Shown: piece after piece, positions 1-7,983 of the stretch
Layout of the letters: the number at the start of each line of letters is the position of its first letter
Numbering within the stretch: position 1 is the first letter of the stretch
NCBI GenBank assembly: GCA_003755025.1
Contig: RJVL01000006.1
Span: 124,001-188,000, forward strand
Length of the DNA stretch: 64,000 nt
Source of the DNA: Diaphorobacter nitroreducens
GTDB lineage: Bacteria; Pseudomonadota; Gammaproteobacteria; Burkholderiales; Burkholderiaceae_C
Reading direction: 5' to 3'
Notes under the pieces: model-generated
Database searches by the model: none
The model's input: only the letters and a program-made list of their open reading frames with translations
What the model was told of the DNA's origin: nothing
Position numbers and translations under genes: made by a program

Positions 1-706
1 AGGCCAGGCAGCCGGCAAACAGGGCCATGGTCTCGATGGCCGCGTCCGCCGTGATCAGGCGTGTCTTGTGCGGGAACTCGAAGTTGGGCGTGCCCGCCTC
101 CAGCGCGCCGGCATCGCCCGTGCCCTGCGGGTGCTTCAGCCCGTGGCGCTGGATCAGCCATTTGGCCAGCGGCCCGCCGATAAGCCCGCCGATGACCAGG
201 CCGAAGGTGGCACAGGCAATGCCCAAGGTGATGGCGCCAGGGATGCCATGGTCGTTTTCCAGCACCGAGCCCCAGGCCCCGGCCGTGCCGTGCCCGCCCA
301 CCAGAGTGATGGAGCCCGCGATCAGGCCGATCAGCGGGTCCAGCCCCAGCGCGGTGGCCAGCGCCACGCCCACGCTGTTCTGCACGCCGATGAACACCAC
401 CACGACCAGCAGGAAGACGATCAGCCCCATGCCGCCCTCGCGCAGCTTGAGGAAGTTGGCGCTCAGCCCGATGGAGGAGAAGAACACCAGCATGAAGGCG
501 GTCTGCAGGCCGGTGTCGAACGACGCACGCACATCGAACGCGGCGTTCAGCCCCCAGGAGATGAGCGCCGCCACCAGGCCGCCCGCCACGGGTTCCGGAA
601 TGTTGAATTCGCGCAGCCAGCGGATGCGCTGCACGAGGAACTTGCCCACCAGCAGCACGATGGCCGCGAAGATCAGGGTGTAGTAGGTGCTGAACTGTAT
701 ATCCAT
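1..706 (-). CDS. gltS: Sodium/glutamate symporter GltS (partial, 3' end outside window)
   Basis: Inner-membrane carrier of the ESS (GltS) family that imports glutamate together with Na+. Only the first 235 codons are in the window; the gene runs off the left edge. Reverse-strand translation from the ATG at 706 begins MDIQFSTYYT. It shows NIPEPVAGG near residue 35, several hydrophobic segments, and the signature ITLVGGHGTAGAW near residue 136, in the order and spacing I recall for the E. coli protein. It is divergent from rlhA, with 205 bp between the starts. Family assignment is firm; substrate preference is inferred from the family. Confidence 0.93.
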   Translation of the reverse strand, partial: MDIQFSTYYTLIFAAIVLLVGKFLVQRIRWLREFNIPEPVAGGLVAALISWGLNAAFDVRASFDTGLQTAFMLVFFSSIGLSANFLKLREGGMGLIVFLLVVVVFIGVQNSVGVALATALGLDPLIGLIAGSITLVGGHGTAGAWGSVLENDHGIPGAITLGIACATFGLVIGGLIGGPLAKWLIQRHGLKHPQGTGDAGALEAGTPNFEFPHKTRLITADAAIETMALFAGCLA

Positions 707-896
707 GTGATCTCAGAGTAAGAACCACGCCGGCGGACGCAACCCGGCCGTGCCGCTGGCGGTGGAAGCGGCAGGCGCACAAACCACACGCGCGCTAAGC
801 GCCCTGTCCATGAACCATCCGGGAAAACCCGCAATTTTGCCAGACGCGTACCTGCCGCCGGGTACCCCCGCCCCGGCACGGCCGGGCGCAGACCGG

Positions 897-902
897 GATA
901 AT
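897..902 (+). promoter_or_regulatory. Putative -10 element (GATAAT) for rlhA, near-leaderless arrangement
   Basis: GATAAT lies 9 bp upstream of the rlhA ATG at 912, with no convincing -35 hexamer and no Shine-Dalgarno sequence between. Initiation at the usual distance would give a leader of at most a few bases. The same layout occurs before map and the DUF2946 gene. Confidence 0.4.
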
Positions 903-911
903 TCACGCCCT

Positions 912-2915
912 ATGTCCCACCTGCCCCACCAGCTCGAACTGCTCTCCCCCGCGCGCGACGCCGACATCGGCATTGAGGCCGTGAACCACGGCGCCGACGC
1001 CGTCTACATCGGCGGCCCCGCCTTTGGCGCGCGGGCCACGGCGGGCAACGACATCCGCGACCTGGAGCGACTCATCCAGCACGCGCACCGTTTCAACAGC
1101 CGCATCTTCATCACGCTGAACACCATTCTGCGCGACGACGAGCTGGAGGGTGCTCGCCAGATGGCCTGGCAGGTGTACGAGGCCGGCGCCGACGCGCTCA
1201 TCATCCAGGACATGGGCCTGCTGGAGCTGGACCTGCCGCCCATCCAGCTGCACGCCAGCACGCAGACCGATATCCGCACGCCCGAGAAGGCGCGCTTTCT
1301 GCAGGACGCAGGCCTGTCGCAGATCGTGATTGCGCGCGAGCTGGATCTGCAGCAGATCCAGGCCATTCGCGAAGCCACCGACCCCAGCCGCACCACCATT
1401 GAATTCTTCGTGCACGGCGCGCTGTGCGTGGCCTATTCGGGGCAGTGTTTCATCAGCCATGCCCACACCGGGCGCAGCGCCAACCGGGGCGACTGCAACC
1501 AGGCCTGCCGCCTGCCCTACGAGGTGCTGGACGGCGCCGGCCGCATCATCGCGCACGAGAAGCACGTGCTGTCGATGAAGGACAACAACCAAAGCGACAA
1601 CCTGCGCGCGCTGATCGACGCCGGCGTGCGCAGCTTCAAGATCGAGGGCCGCTACAAGGACATGGGTTACGTGAAGAACATCACCGCCCACTACCGCAAG
1701 CTGCTGGACGAAATCATCGAGGAGCGCGAGTTCACGGGCGAGCCGCTGACGCGCTCGTCCAGCGGCCGCACCACCTTCACGTTCGAGCCCGATCCCGACC
1801 AGAACTTCAACCGCGAGTTCACCGACTACTTCGTCAACGGCCGCAAGGAGGACATCGGCGCCTTCGACACCCCAAAGACACCGGGCCGCGCCATCGGCTG
1901 GGTGACGCAGATCGGCGACAACTGGTTCGAGCTGGAGGTGAGCGACAAAACCACCGAACTGCACAACGGCGACGGCCTGTGCTACTACGACCTGCAAAAG
2001 GAACTGGTGGGCGTGCACATCAACCGCGCCGAATGCGTGGCGCCCAAGAAGGGCATCTGGCGCGTGTTCCCCAAGAACGAGATCACCGAGTTCAAGGACC
2101 TGCGCAAGGGCCTGGAGATCAACCGCAACCGCGACATGGACTGGGTGCGCACGCTGGAGAAGAAATCCAGCGACCGTCGCATCGGCCTGTGGGCCCATCT
2201 GGCCGAGACCGCCGACGGCTTTGCGCTCACGCTCACCGACGAAGACGGCTTCGTCGGCAGCGCGTCGGTCATCCAGCCCCACCAGCCAGCCACCGATGCG
2301 GTCAAGGCCGAGGCCACGCTGCGCGAACAGCTCGGACGCTTTGGCGCCACCCGCTTCGCCGTGCACGCCATGGCGCTGCAGCTCTCGCAGCCGTGGTTCG
2401 TGCCCGCATCGGCACTGAACCAGTTGCGCCGTGACGCCGTGGTCGCGCTGGAGGACGCGCGCACCGCCGGCTTCGTGCGCCTGCCGCGCGCCGTGCCGGT
2501 GCAGCCACCCGTGCCCTTCCCCGAAGACACGCTGACCTACCTGGCCAACGTGTTCAACCACAAGGCGCACGACTTCTACGTGAAGCATGGCGTGAAGGTG
2601 ATCGACGCCGCGTACGAATCGAAAGAGGAAGAAGGTGAAGTCAGCCTGATGATCACCAAGCACTGCGTGCGCTTCTCCATGAGCCTGTGCCCCAAGCAGG
2701 CCAAGGGTGTGATCGGCGTGAAGGGCACCATCAAGGCCGAGCCGCTGCAGCTCATCAACGGCAAGGAAAAGCTCACCCTGCGCTTTGAATGCAAGCCCTG
2801 CGAGATGCACGTGGTGGGCAAGATGAAGAAGTCGGTGATGAACCAGCACCTCAAGGACATGCAGGCCCAGCCCCTGCAGTTCTACCGCACGCGACCGGCG
2901 CCCACCTCCGCCTGA
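912..2915 (+). CDS. rlhA: 23S rRNA 5-hydroxycytidine C2501 synthase RlhA (peptidase U32 family, YdcP-like)
   Basis: A 667-residue U32-family protein, close in length to E. coli RlhA/YdcP (about 650), which hydroxylates C2501 of 23S rRNA. The N-terminus carries ELLSPARDADIGIEAVNHGA and ADAVYIGGPAFGAR. The cysteine-rich core CVAYSGQCFISH, then GRSANRGDCNQACRLPY, then SFKIEGRYKDMGYVKNI, is the family hallmark and probably holds an iron-sulfur cluster. Further cysteines near the C-terminus (FECKPCEMHVVGKMKKSVM) fit the long YdcP subtype. The frame is open upstream to 750, but the ATG at 912 starts the conserved domain and follows a GATAAT element, so I chose it. It is a single gene; the next gene is 298 bp away. 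Confidence 0.93.
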   Translation: MSHLPHQLELLSPARDADIGIEAVNHGADAVYIGGPAFGARATAGNDIRDLERLIQHAHRFNSRIFITLNTILRDDELEGARQMAWQVYEAGADALIIQDMGLLELDLPPIQLHASTQTDIRTPEKARFLQDAGLSQIVIARELDLQQIQAIREATDPSRTTIEFFVHGALCVAYSGQCFISHAHTGRSANRGDCNQACRLPYEVLDGAGRIIAHEKHVLSMKDNNQSDNLRALIDAGVRSFKIEGRYKDMGYVKNITAHYRKLLDEIIEEREFTGEPLTRSSSGRTTFTFEPDPDQNFNREFTDYFVNGRKEDIGAFDTPKTPGRAIGWVTQIGDNWFELEVSDKTTELHNGDGLCYYDLQKELVGVHINRAECVAPKKGIWRVFPKNEITEFKDLRKGLEINRNRDMDWVRTLEKKSSDRRIGLWAHLAETADGFALTLTDEDGFVGSASVIQPHQPATDAVKAEATLREQLGRFGATRFAVHAMALQLSQPWFVPASALNQLRRDAVVALEDARTAGFVRLPRAVPVQPPVPFPEDTLTYLANVFNHKAHDFYVKHGVKVIDAAYESKEEEGEVSLMITKHCVRFSMSLCPKQAKGVIGVKGTIKAEPLQLINGKEKLTLRFECKPCEMHVVGKMKKSVMNQHLKDMQAQPLQFYRTRPAPTSA

Positions 2916-3086
2916 TCCTGGCCTGCTGCCCAAAACATGGGCATCGCGTGCCAGGCCATGACTGGCGCGGCTTCGCGCAGTTGCCCACGGGGTTTTCCAC
3001 AGCACAGCCCACAGGCTGCGGGGATAACGCGGCGCCTCGCCCCGCCCGGCGCCGCGCGGGCGCATATCGACATTGCCAATGCATCG

Positions 3087-3115
3087 TTGGCCTGTGGAGG
3101 GTGGGCCGCCATAAT
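3087..3115 (+). promoter_or_regulatory. Putative sigma70 promoter for metY
   Basis: TTGGCC at 3087-3092 and CATAAT at 3110-3115 are separated by exactly 17 bp, the optimal spacing. A start near 3122 would give a leader of about 90 nt ahead of the metY ATG at 3214. I see no recognisable SAM riboswitch in that leader. Confidence 0.55.
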
Positions 3116-3213
3116 CGCGCGGCTATCTCCGCCCCAGGGCGCCCAGGGGCTCGCACTAGGAAGCGCCCCAGGACGCCGGGCCCCGCCCTCCCCTTCACCC
3201 GTAAAGGAAGCAC

Positions 3214-4494
3214 ATGCGCATCGAGACATTGGCCGTCCACGCCGGCTATTCGCCCGACCCCACCACCAAGTCCGTGGCCGTGCCCATCTACCAGACGGTG
3301 GCCTACGCCTTCGACAGCGCCCAGCACGGCGCGGACCTGTTCGACCTGAAGGTGCCCGGCAACATCTACACGCGCATCATGAACCCCACCACCGACGTGC
3401 TGGAAAAGCGCGTCGCGGCGCTGGAGGGCGGCATTGCCGCCGTGGCCGTGGCCTCGGGCATGGCGGCCATCACCTACGCCATCCAGGCCATCGCCGAGGC
3501 GGGCGACAACATCGTCAGCGCCAGCACGCTCTATGGCGGCACCTACAACCTGTTTGCCCACACCTTTCCCCAGCAGGGCATCGAGGTGCGTTTTGCCGAC
3601 GCACGCGATCCCGCCAGCTTCGGCCAGCTGATCGACGCGCGCACCAAGGCCATCTTTGTCGAATCCATCGGCAACCCGCTGGGCAACGTGACCGACATCC
3701 GCGCCCTCGCCGACGTGGCCCATGCGCATGGTGTGCCGCTGATCGTGGACAACACCGTGCCCAGCCCCTACCTGCTGCGCCCCATCGAGCACGGCGCCGA
3801 CATCGTGGTGCACGCCCTGACCAAATACCTGGCCGGCCACGGCAACAGCATGGGTGGCGCCATCGTGGACAGCGGCAAGTTCCCCTGGGCCGAGCACAAG
3901 ACACGCTTCAAGCGCCTGAACGAGCCCGACGTGAGCTACCACGGCGTGGTCTACACCGAGGCCCTGGGCCCGGCCGCCTACATCGGCCGCGTGCGCGTGG
4001 TGCCGCTGCGCAACACGGGCGCTGCCATCTCGCCGCACAACGCCTTCCTGATCCTGCAGGGCATCGAGACGCTGGCGCTGCGCATGGACCGCATTTGCGA
4101 AAACACGCAGAAGATCGCCGAGGCGCTGCAGGGCCACCCCAAGGTGGAGTGGGTGCGCTACGCCGGTCTGCCGGACCACCCGGACCATGCCCTGGTGCAG
4201 CGCCAGATGAAGGGCCGCGCCTCGGGCATCCTGTCGTTCAGCCTGAAGGCCAGCGGCGACCCGCGCGCCGCCGGTGCGCGCTTCCTGGACGCGCTGCAAC
4301 TGTTCACGCGCCTGGTGAACATCGGCGACGCCAAGTCGCTGGCCACGCACCCGGCCTCCACCACGCACCGCCAGCTCAATCCCGAAGAACTGGCCCAGGC
4401 GGGCGTGACCGAGGGCATGGTGCGCCTGTCCATCGGCATCGAGCATATCGACGACCTGCTGGCCGACCTGCACCAGGCGCTGGACGCGGTTTAA
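3214..4494 (+). CDS. metY: O-acetylhomoserine sulfhydrylase (aminocarboxypropyltransferase) MetY
   Basis: PLP-dependent Cys/Met-metabolism enzyme of 426 residues. It makes homocysteine from O-acetylhomoserine and sulfide, so methionine can be formed by direct sulfhydrylation. MRIETLAVHAGYSPDPTTKS is the typical start. YTRIMNPTTDVLEKRVAALE lies at 52-71, DNTVPSPYL around 179, and VVHALTKYLAGHGN holds the PLP lysine at about 204. Length and the NIYTRIMNPT motif favour MetY over cystathionine synthase/lyase relatives. GTAAAGGAAG is the ribosome binding site just before the ATG. It is monocistronic and convergent with egtB; the 68 bp between the stops is filled by a dispersed repeat. Confidence 0.93.
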   Translation: MRIETLAVHAGYSPDPTTKSVAVPIYQTVAYAFDSAQHGADLFDLKVPGNIYTRIMNPTTDVLEKRVAALEGGIAAVAVASGMAAITYAIQAIAEAGDNIVSASTLYGGTYNLFAHTFPQQGIEVRFADARDPASFGQLIDARTKAIFVESIGNPLGNVTDIRALADVAHAHGVPLIVDNTVPSPYLLRPIEHGADIVVHALTKYLAGHGNSMGGAIVDSGKFPWAEHKTRFKRLNEPDVSYHGVVYTEALGPAAYIGRVRVVPLRNTGAAISPHNAFLILQGIETLALRMDRICENTQKIAEALQGHPKVEWVRYAGLPDHPDHALVQRQMKGRASGILSFSLKASGDPRAAGARFLDALQLFTRLVNIGDAKSLATHPASTTHRQLNPEELAQAGVTEGMVRLSIGIEHIDDLLADLHQALDAV

Positions 4495-4496
4495 GC

Positions 4497-4556
4497 GATT
4501 TTCGGCTCTAGCGCTTTCCTGGCAAGCGCTAGTAGCTCCTGATTCAGGAGCATACC
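4497..4556 (-). repeat. Dispersed AGCGCTT palindromic repeat, short form (copy 1)
   Basis: It fills the gap between the convergent stops of metY and egtB. TAGCGCTT at 4509-4516 and AAGCGCTA at 4524-4531 form perfect 8-bp arms around a 7-nt loop. GCTCCTGA and TCAGGAGC at 4535-4551 make a second hairpin. Read on the reverse strand it shows AGCTACTAGCGCTTGCC, as in the other copies. RNA from either gene could fold here. Confidence 0.85.
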
Positions 4557-4562
4557 CACTGC

Positions 4563-5924
4563 TCAGCGGGCATCGCGTGCCAGCCGCAGGCCCGTGAACT
4601 GCCAGCGCGCCGTGGCGGGAAAGAAGTTGCGGTAGCTGGCACGCACATGGCCAGGCGGCGTGGCGCAGGAGCCGCCGCGCAGCACGTACTGGTTCACCAT
4701 GAACTTGCCGTTGTACTCGCCCACGGCGCCGGGCGCGGGCGCGAAGCCGGGGTACGGGGCGTAGCTCGACTGCGTCCATTCCCAGACCTCGCCGCCCATC
4801 GGCTGGAAGGGATCGGCGCCGACCGCCGGCGCCGCTGGGCGGGGATGCAGCCGGCCGCCGTCGTCCAAGACATCGGCATCAGCGGGATGGTCCACGCAGC
4901 CCGCGGGCCCGGCACAGGCCGCCGCGGCCACCTCCCACTCGGCTTCCGTGGGCAGGCGCGCGCCGGCCCAGCGGGCAAAGGCATCGGCCTCGTAGTAGGA
5001 CAGGTGCACCACCGGTTGCGCAGGATGCAGCGGGCGCTCGCCTGTTAGCGTGAATTCGCTCCAGCCGCCCGGCCCGCCGCCTTGGCCGCACTCCCCATCA
5101 CCGCGCCAGTAGATCGGGTGCTCCAGCCCTTGCGCACGCCGCCAGTCCCAGCCCTCGGCCAACCAGTGGGCCGGCTCACGGTAGCCGCCGGCCTGCACGA
5201 AAGCCAGGTACTGCGCATTGGTCACTGGTCGGGTGGCGATCTCGAAGGGTTGCAGGAAGACGGTGTGGCGCGGCGTCTCGTTGTCGAAGGCGAAGCCCTC
5301 GCCATCGTGGCCGATCTGCGCCAGGCCGCCTTCCAGGCGCCGCCACGCGGTGTCTTGTGCCGCAATGGCGTCCGTCACCACGGCCGCGGCTGTGCCCTGG
5401 TAGGCCGGCCACAGCGGGTTGCACCAGAGCAGGTGCTTGACGTCGGTGAGGATCAGCTCCTGGTGCTGCTGCTCATGCTGCAGGCCCAGTTCCACCAGCG
5501 CCAGCACGTCACCCGGTACCTCGGGCTGCGACAGGAGCTGCTGCATGCGCGCATCCACGTCGGCGCGGTAGGCCCGCACGGTGGCCAGGTCGGGCCGCGT
5601 GATCAACCCACGCTGCGGGCGCGGGTGCTGCCGCCCCACGCCGTGGTAGTACGAGTTGAACAGCACGCGGAACGCCGGATCGAATGCTCGGAAGCCGCTC
5701 TCGTGCGCCTCCAGGACGAAGGTCTCGAAGAACCAGCTCGTGTGCGCCAGGTGCCATTTGACGGGGCTGGCGTCGGGCATGGACTGGGCGCAGCAGTCCT
5801 CGGCCGAGAGGGGCCGCGCCAGCGCCTCGGTGGCCGCGCGCACCGCGGCGTAGCGCCGCGCCATCGAGGGTTGCGACTGCTGCGGCGACGACGGCAGCGT
5901 GAGAGTCGAGGGTGGCAAGCGCAT
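4563..5924 (-). CDS. egtB: Ergothioneine biosynthesis protein EgtB (hercynine sulfoxide synthase)
   Basis: Non-haem iron enzyme that joins a thiol donor to trimethylhistidine (hercynine) with O2, the C-S bond step of ergothioneine synthesis. It has 453 residues. The N-terminal DinB-like half carries WHLAHTSWFFE (His58) and HEQQHQE at 150-156, the HX3HXE iron motif. The C-terminal formylglycine-enzyme-like half carries EVWEWTQSSYAPYPGF and LRGGSCATP. The chosen ATG at 5924 is the first good start; the frame stays open further upstream into egtD. The egtD stop is 19 bp upstream, so the two genes form an egtD-egtB operon. No EgtA or EgtC gene is adjacent; the thiol donor is not decided by the sequence. 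Confidence 0.93.
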   Translation of the reverse strand: MRLPPSTLTLPSSPQQSQPSMARRYAAVRAATEALARPLSAEDCCAQSMPDASPVKWHLAHTSWFFETFVLEAHESGFRAFDPAFRVLFNSYYHGVGRQHPRPQRGLITRPDLATVRAYRADVDARMQQLLSQPEVPGDVLALVELGLQHEQQHQELILTDVKHLLWCNPLWPAYQGTAAAVVTDAIAAQDTAWRRLEGGLAQIGHDGEGFAFDNETPRHTVFLQPFEIATRPVTNAQYLAFVQAGGYREPAHWLAEGWDWRRAQGLEHPIYWRGDGECGQGGGPGGWSEFTLTGERPLHPAQPVVHLSYYEADAFARWAGARLPTEAEWEVAAAACAGPAGCVDHPADADVLDDGGRLHPRPAAPAVGADPFQPMGGEVWEWTQSSYAPYPGFAPAPGAVGEYNGKFMVNQYVLRGGSCATPPGHVRASYRNFFPATARWQFTGLRLARDAR

Positions 5925-5943
5925 GTGGTATCCCCTGGCGGCA

Positions 5944-6945
5944 TCACGCCTGGGCATGCACCATGGCGAACCAGCCGCGATCGTCCGTCCAGGCCTGCGT
6001 GCGCGTGAAACCCGCTTCGTGCAGCAACGCGGTGAAATCCGGCAGCGGGTACTTGTAGCTGTTCTCGGTATGGATGCGCTCGCCCGCCGCAAAGTCGCGC
6101 CCGCCGCCCGGCCAGCGCACGCGCTGCGGCCCCGCGGCCTCCAGGTGCATCTCGATGCGCGAGGCATGGGGGTTGAAGAAGGCGCGGTGGCGCCACTGCG
6201 CAGGCACGAAGTCGCTGCCGACCAGGCGGTTCACGTGGGCCAGCGCGTTGCGGTTGAAGGCCGCGGTCACGCCGGCGGCGTCGTCGTATGCGGCCTCCAG
6301 CACGGCCACGTCCTTGGGCAGGTCGAACCCGATCAGCAGGCCGCCATCGTCCAGCGCCAGTTCGCGCATGTGCCCCAGCAGGGCCAGTGCCTGGGGCGGG
6401 TCGAAGTTGCCGATGGACGAGCCGGGGTAGAAGACGAGGCGGCGCGCGCCGGGAACGTCCGGCGGCAGGTGCACACCCCGGGTGATGTCCGCGCCCACGG
6501 CACGGGCATGCAGGCCCGGCAGTGCCACGCGCAGGCGCGCGATGGCATCCCGCAGGTAGTCGGCGGAGATGTCCACGCCCACGAAGTGCGTGGCCCGCAC
6601 CAGCGCGCAGAGCTCGCGCGCCTTGTCGCAATTGCCCGCCCCGGGCTCGATCACCACACGCGCCGGGCCTACGGCCTGGGCAATGGCGTGCCCGTGGCGC
6701 CGCAGCAAGGCACGCTCGGTACGCGTGGGGTAGTACTCGGGCAGGCGGGTGATGGCCTCGAAGAGTTCCGAGCCCCGCTGGTCATAGAAATACTTGGGTG
6801 AGAGCGCCGCCTGCGGCTGCAACAGGCCGGCCAGGATCTCGCCGCGTTCGTCGGCCGAGGCCACACCCGCGGGCGGCTGCGGCGGTGCCAGGCCGAGGTG
6901 GTGAAGGACGCCGTCAAGCCGAGCAAGGGGAGAAACTGCAGACAT
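5944..6945 (-). CDS. egtD: L-histidine N-alpha-methyltransferase EgtD
   Basis: SAM-dependent enzyme of 333 residues that trimethylates histidine to hercynine, the first step of ergothioneine synthesis. YFYDQRGSELFEAITRLPEY at 52-71 is the family entry motif, VIEPGAGNCDKA at 98-109 the SAM loop, and FYPGSSIGNFDP a further EgtD signature. The start at 6945 begins MSAVSPLARL. The frame is open 50 codons further upstream, but that stretch lacks conservation and overlaps a strong RNA hairpin. It is first in the operon with egtB and lies downstream of ompW in the same direction, separated from it by a terminator. Confidence 0.93.
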   Translation of the reverse strand: MSAVSPLARLDGVLHHLGLAPPQPPAGVASADERGEILAGLLQPQAALSPKYFYDQRGSELFEAITRLPEYYPTRTERALLRRHGHAIAQAVGPARVVIEPGAGNCDKARELCALVRATHFVGVDISADYLRDAIARLRVALPGLHARAVGADITRGVHLPPDVPGARRLVFYPGSSIGNFDPPQALALLGHMRELALDDGGLLIGFDLPKDVAVLEAAYDDAAGVTAAFNRNALAHVNRLVGSDFVPAQWRHRAFFNPHASRIEMHLEAAGPQRVRWPGGGRDFAAGERIHTENSYKYPLPDFTALLHEAGFTRTQAWTDDRGWFAMVHAQA

Positions 6946-7027
6946 AGCGCTGCAGCGTAGGCCAGCGGCCAAATCGCCCGTGCAGTCCAACGACACCTCT
7001 TCAGGTAGGACGTACGCGCGATCTGCA

Positions 7028-7064
7028 GGGCAATCCACAGTGCACCTCTTGTGCCGGATTGCCC
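7028..7064 (-). promoter_or_regulatory. Strong inverted repeat / hairpin in the egtD leader
   Basis: GGGCAATCC at 7028-7036 and GGATTGCCC at 7056-7064 are perfect 9-bp arms. Inside them TGCAC and GTGC can pair around CTCTT, giving one long stem-loop. It lies 83-119 nt upstream of the egtD start, on the transcribed side if the promoter is near the ompW terminator. It could be a cis-acting RNA or a protein site; nothing shows which. Confidence 0.5.
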
Positions 7065-7100
7065 GCTGTGGTTGGCTTTTTCGCCGCCCTGCCAATAAAG

Positions 7101-7158
7101 GATCAAATCAAGCGGAAGCGCTTGCCCACCAAGCGCAAATAGCTCCTTCAATGAGAGC
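7101..7158 (-). repeat. Dispersed AGCGCTT palindromic repeat, short form (copy 2)
   Basis: Located between the ompW terminator and egtD. GAAGCGCTTGCC and ACCAAGCGCAAATAGCT match copy 1 in order and spacing. Flanking GATCAAATC on one side and AATGAGAGCAT on the other are also shared with sister copies. Confidence 0.8.
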
Positions 7159-7182
7159 ATCGATTTACCGTCCGCCGAGGAT

Positions 7183-7212
7183 AAAAAAAAGGGCCGGCGC
7201 ATGCGCCGGCCC
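7183..7212 (-). terminator. Rho-independent terminator of ompW
   Basis: GGGCCGGCGC and GCGCCGGCCC, sharing the central AT, form a GC-rich hairpin at 7191-7212. On the reverse strand it is followed by a run of T (A-run at 7183-7190 on the given strand). It lies 31 bp past the ompW stop. Confidence 0.9.
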
Positions 7213-7242
7213 ACCCCACCATGAAGAACGGAACTTGCGTGC

Positions 7243-7830
7243 TTAGAAGCGGTAGCCCACGCCCACGCCGAACAGCACCGGGTCGACCTTGAAAGTGCCC
7301 ACGCCGCGCACGTCGGTGTCGATGTACACCTTCTTCACGTCTACGTTCAGGGACCAGTTCTTGTCCAGCGCATAGTCGAAGCCCACTTGCAGGGCACCGC
7401 CCCAGCTGTTGCGCTTCACGTCCAGGCCCGCGGGCAGCTTCACGCTGGAAAAGCGCGTGTAGTTGACACCAGCGCCCACGTACGGCTTGAACGCGCCGAA
7501 GTTCGTGAAGTGGTACTGCAGCAGCAGCGAGGGCGGCAGGTGCTTGAGCGAGCCGATCTTGTCGCCGTTCAGGCGCACGTCGTGCTTTTGCGGGTAGGTC
7601 AGGACCAGTTCGGCAGCGAGGTTAGGCGTGAAGAAGTACGAGACGTCGACTTCAGGAATCCACTTGTCGTTGATGCTCACGCCCGCGTCGCCGGCGGCAC
7701 CGTTGTTGGCGCTGTCCAGATGCACCGCGCGTGCACGCACCAGCCAGGAACCTTCCGCAACCTGCTGCGCGAAGGCAGCGCCGGAGGTCATCGCACACAG
7801 AACGGCCAGGGCCAGAAGATTCTTTTTCAT
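7243..7830 (-). CDS. ompW: OmpW-family outer membrane protein
   Basis: An 8-stranded beta-barrel porin of 195 residues, typical of OmpW (about 200). The signal peptide is MKKNLLALAVLCAMTSGAAF followed by AQQ. The mature part starts EGSWLVRARAVHL and ends VGVGYRF with the terminal aromatic residue needed for outer-membrane assembly. YFFTPNLAAELVLTYPQ and FKPYVGAGVNYTRF are family segments. The ATG at 7830 is chosen because it begins the signal peptide. The promoter region holds an FNR-like box. OmpW proteins are thought to pass small hydrophobic compounds; the actual substrate is unknown. Confidence 0.92.
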   Translation of the reverse strand: MKKNLLALAVLCAMTSGAAFAQQVAEGSWLVRARAVHLDSANNGAAGDAGVSINDKWIPEVDVSYFFTPNLAAELVLTYPQKHDVRLNGDKIGSLKHLPPSLLLQYHFTNFGAFKPYVGAGVNYTRFSSVKLPAGLDVKRNSWGGALQVGFDYALDKNWSLNVDVKKVYIDTDVRGVGTFKVDPVLFGVGVGYRF

Positions 7831-7876
7831 GTTGACTCGATACGTTGGGTTGACCGGGGACGACCCCCGTGCACGT

Positions 7877-7918
7877 ATTAAGCCCACGAGTAATATGGTC
7901 AATATTGCTGCAGATCAA
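7877..7918 (-). promoter_or_regulatory. FNR/Anr-type operator and class II promoter of ompW
   Basis: TTGCTGCAGATCAA at 7905-7918 (TTGATCTGCAGCAA on the coding strand) matches the FNR consensus TTGATN4ATCAA with one change. On the coding strand CTTAAT at 7882-7877 is a 4/6 match to the -10 hexamer. It sits where a -10 should be if the box is centred at -41.5, the class II activator position. This predicts oxygen-responsive control of ompW. The mismatched half and the weak -10 keep it provisional. Confidence 0.6.
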
Positions 7919-7983
7919 ACCCAGAATCTGTGTGTCTATTCGTATGTGTCTATTCCGTCACAAACGGCGGCATATGGCCTCAT

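Noticed and set aside
903..3065. 720-codon open frame antisense to rlhA
   Set aside because: Codon-position GC bias keeps the antisense frame open. The product is rich in Ala, Gly, Arg, His and Val with no motif, while the sense strand is a clear RlhA.
2916..3213. SAM or SAH riboswitch upstream of metY
   Set aside because: The leader is GC-rich, but I cannot match a conserved SAM/SAH core; the promoter at 3087 leaves only about 90 nt of leader.
2851..4779. 642-codon open frame antisense to metY
   Set aside because: Same GC-bias artefact; it runs across a convergent junction and a repeat and has no recognisable domain.
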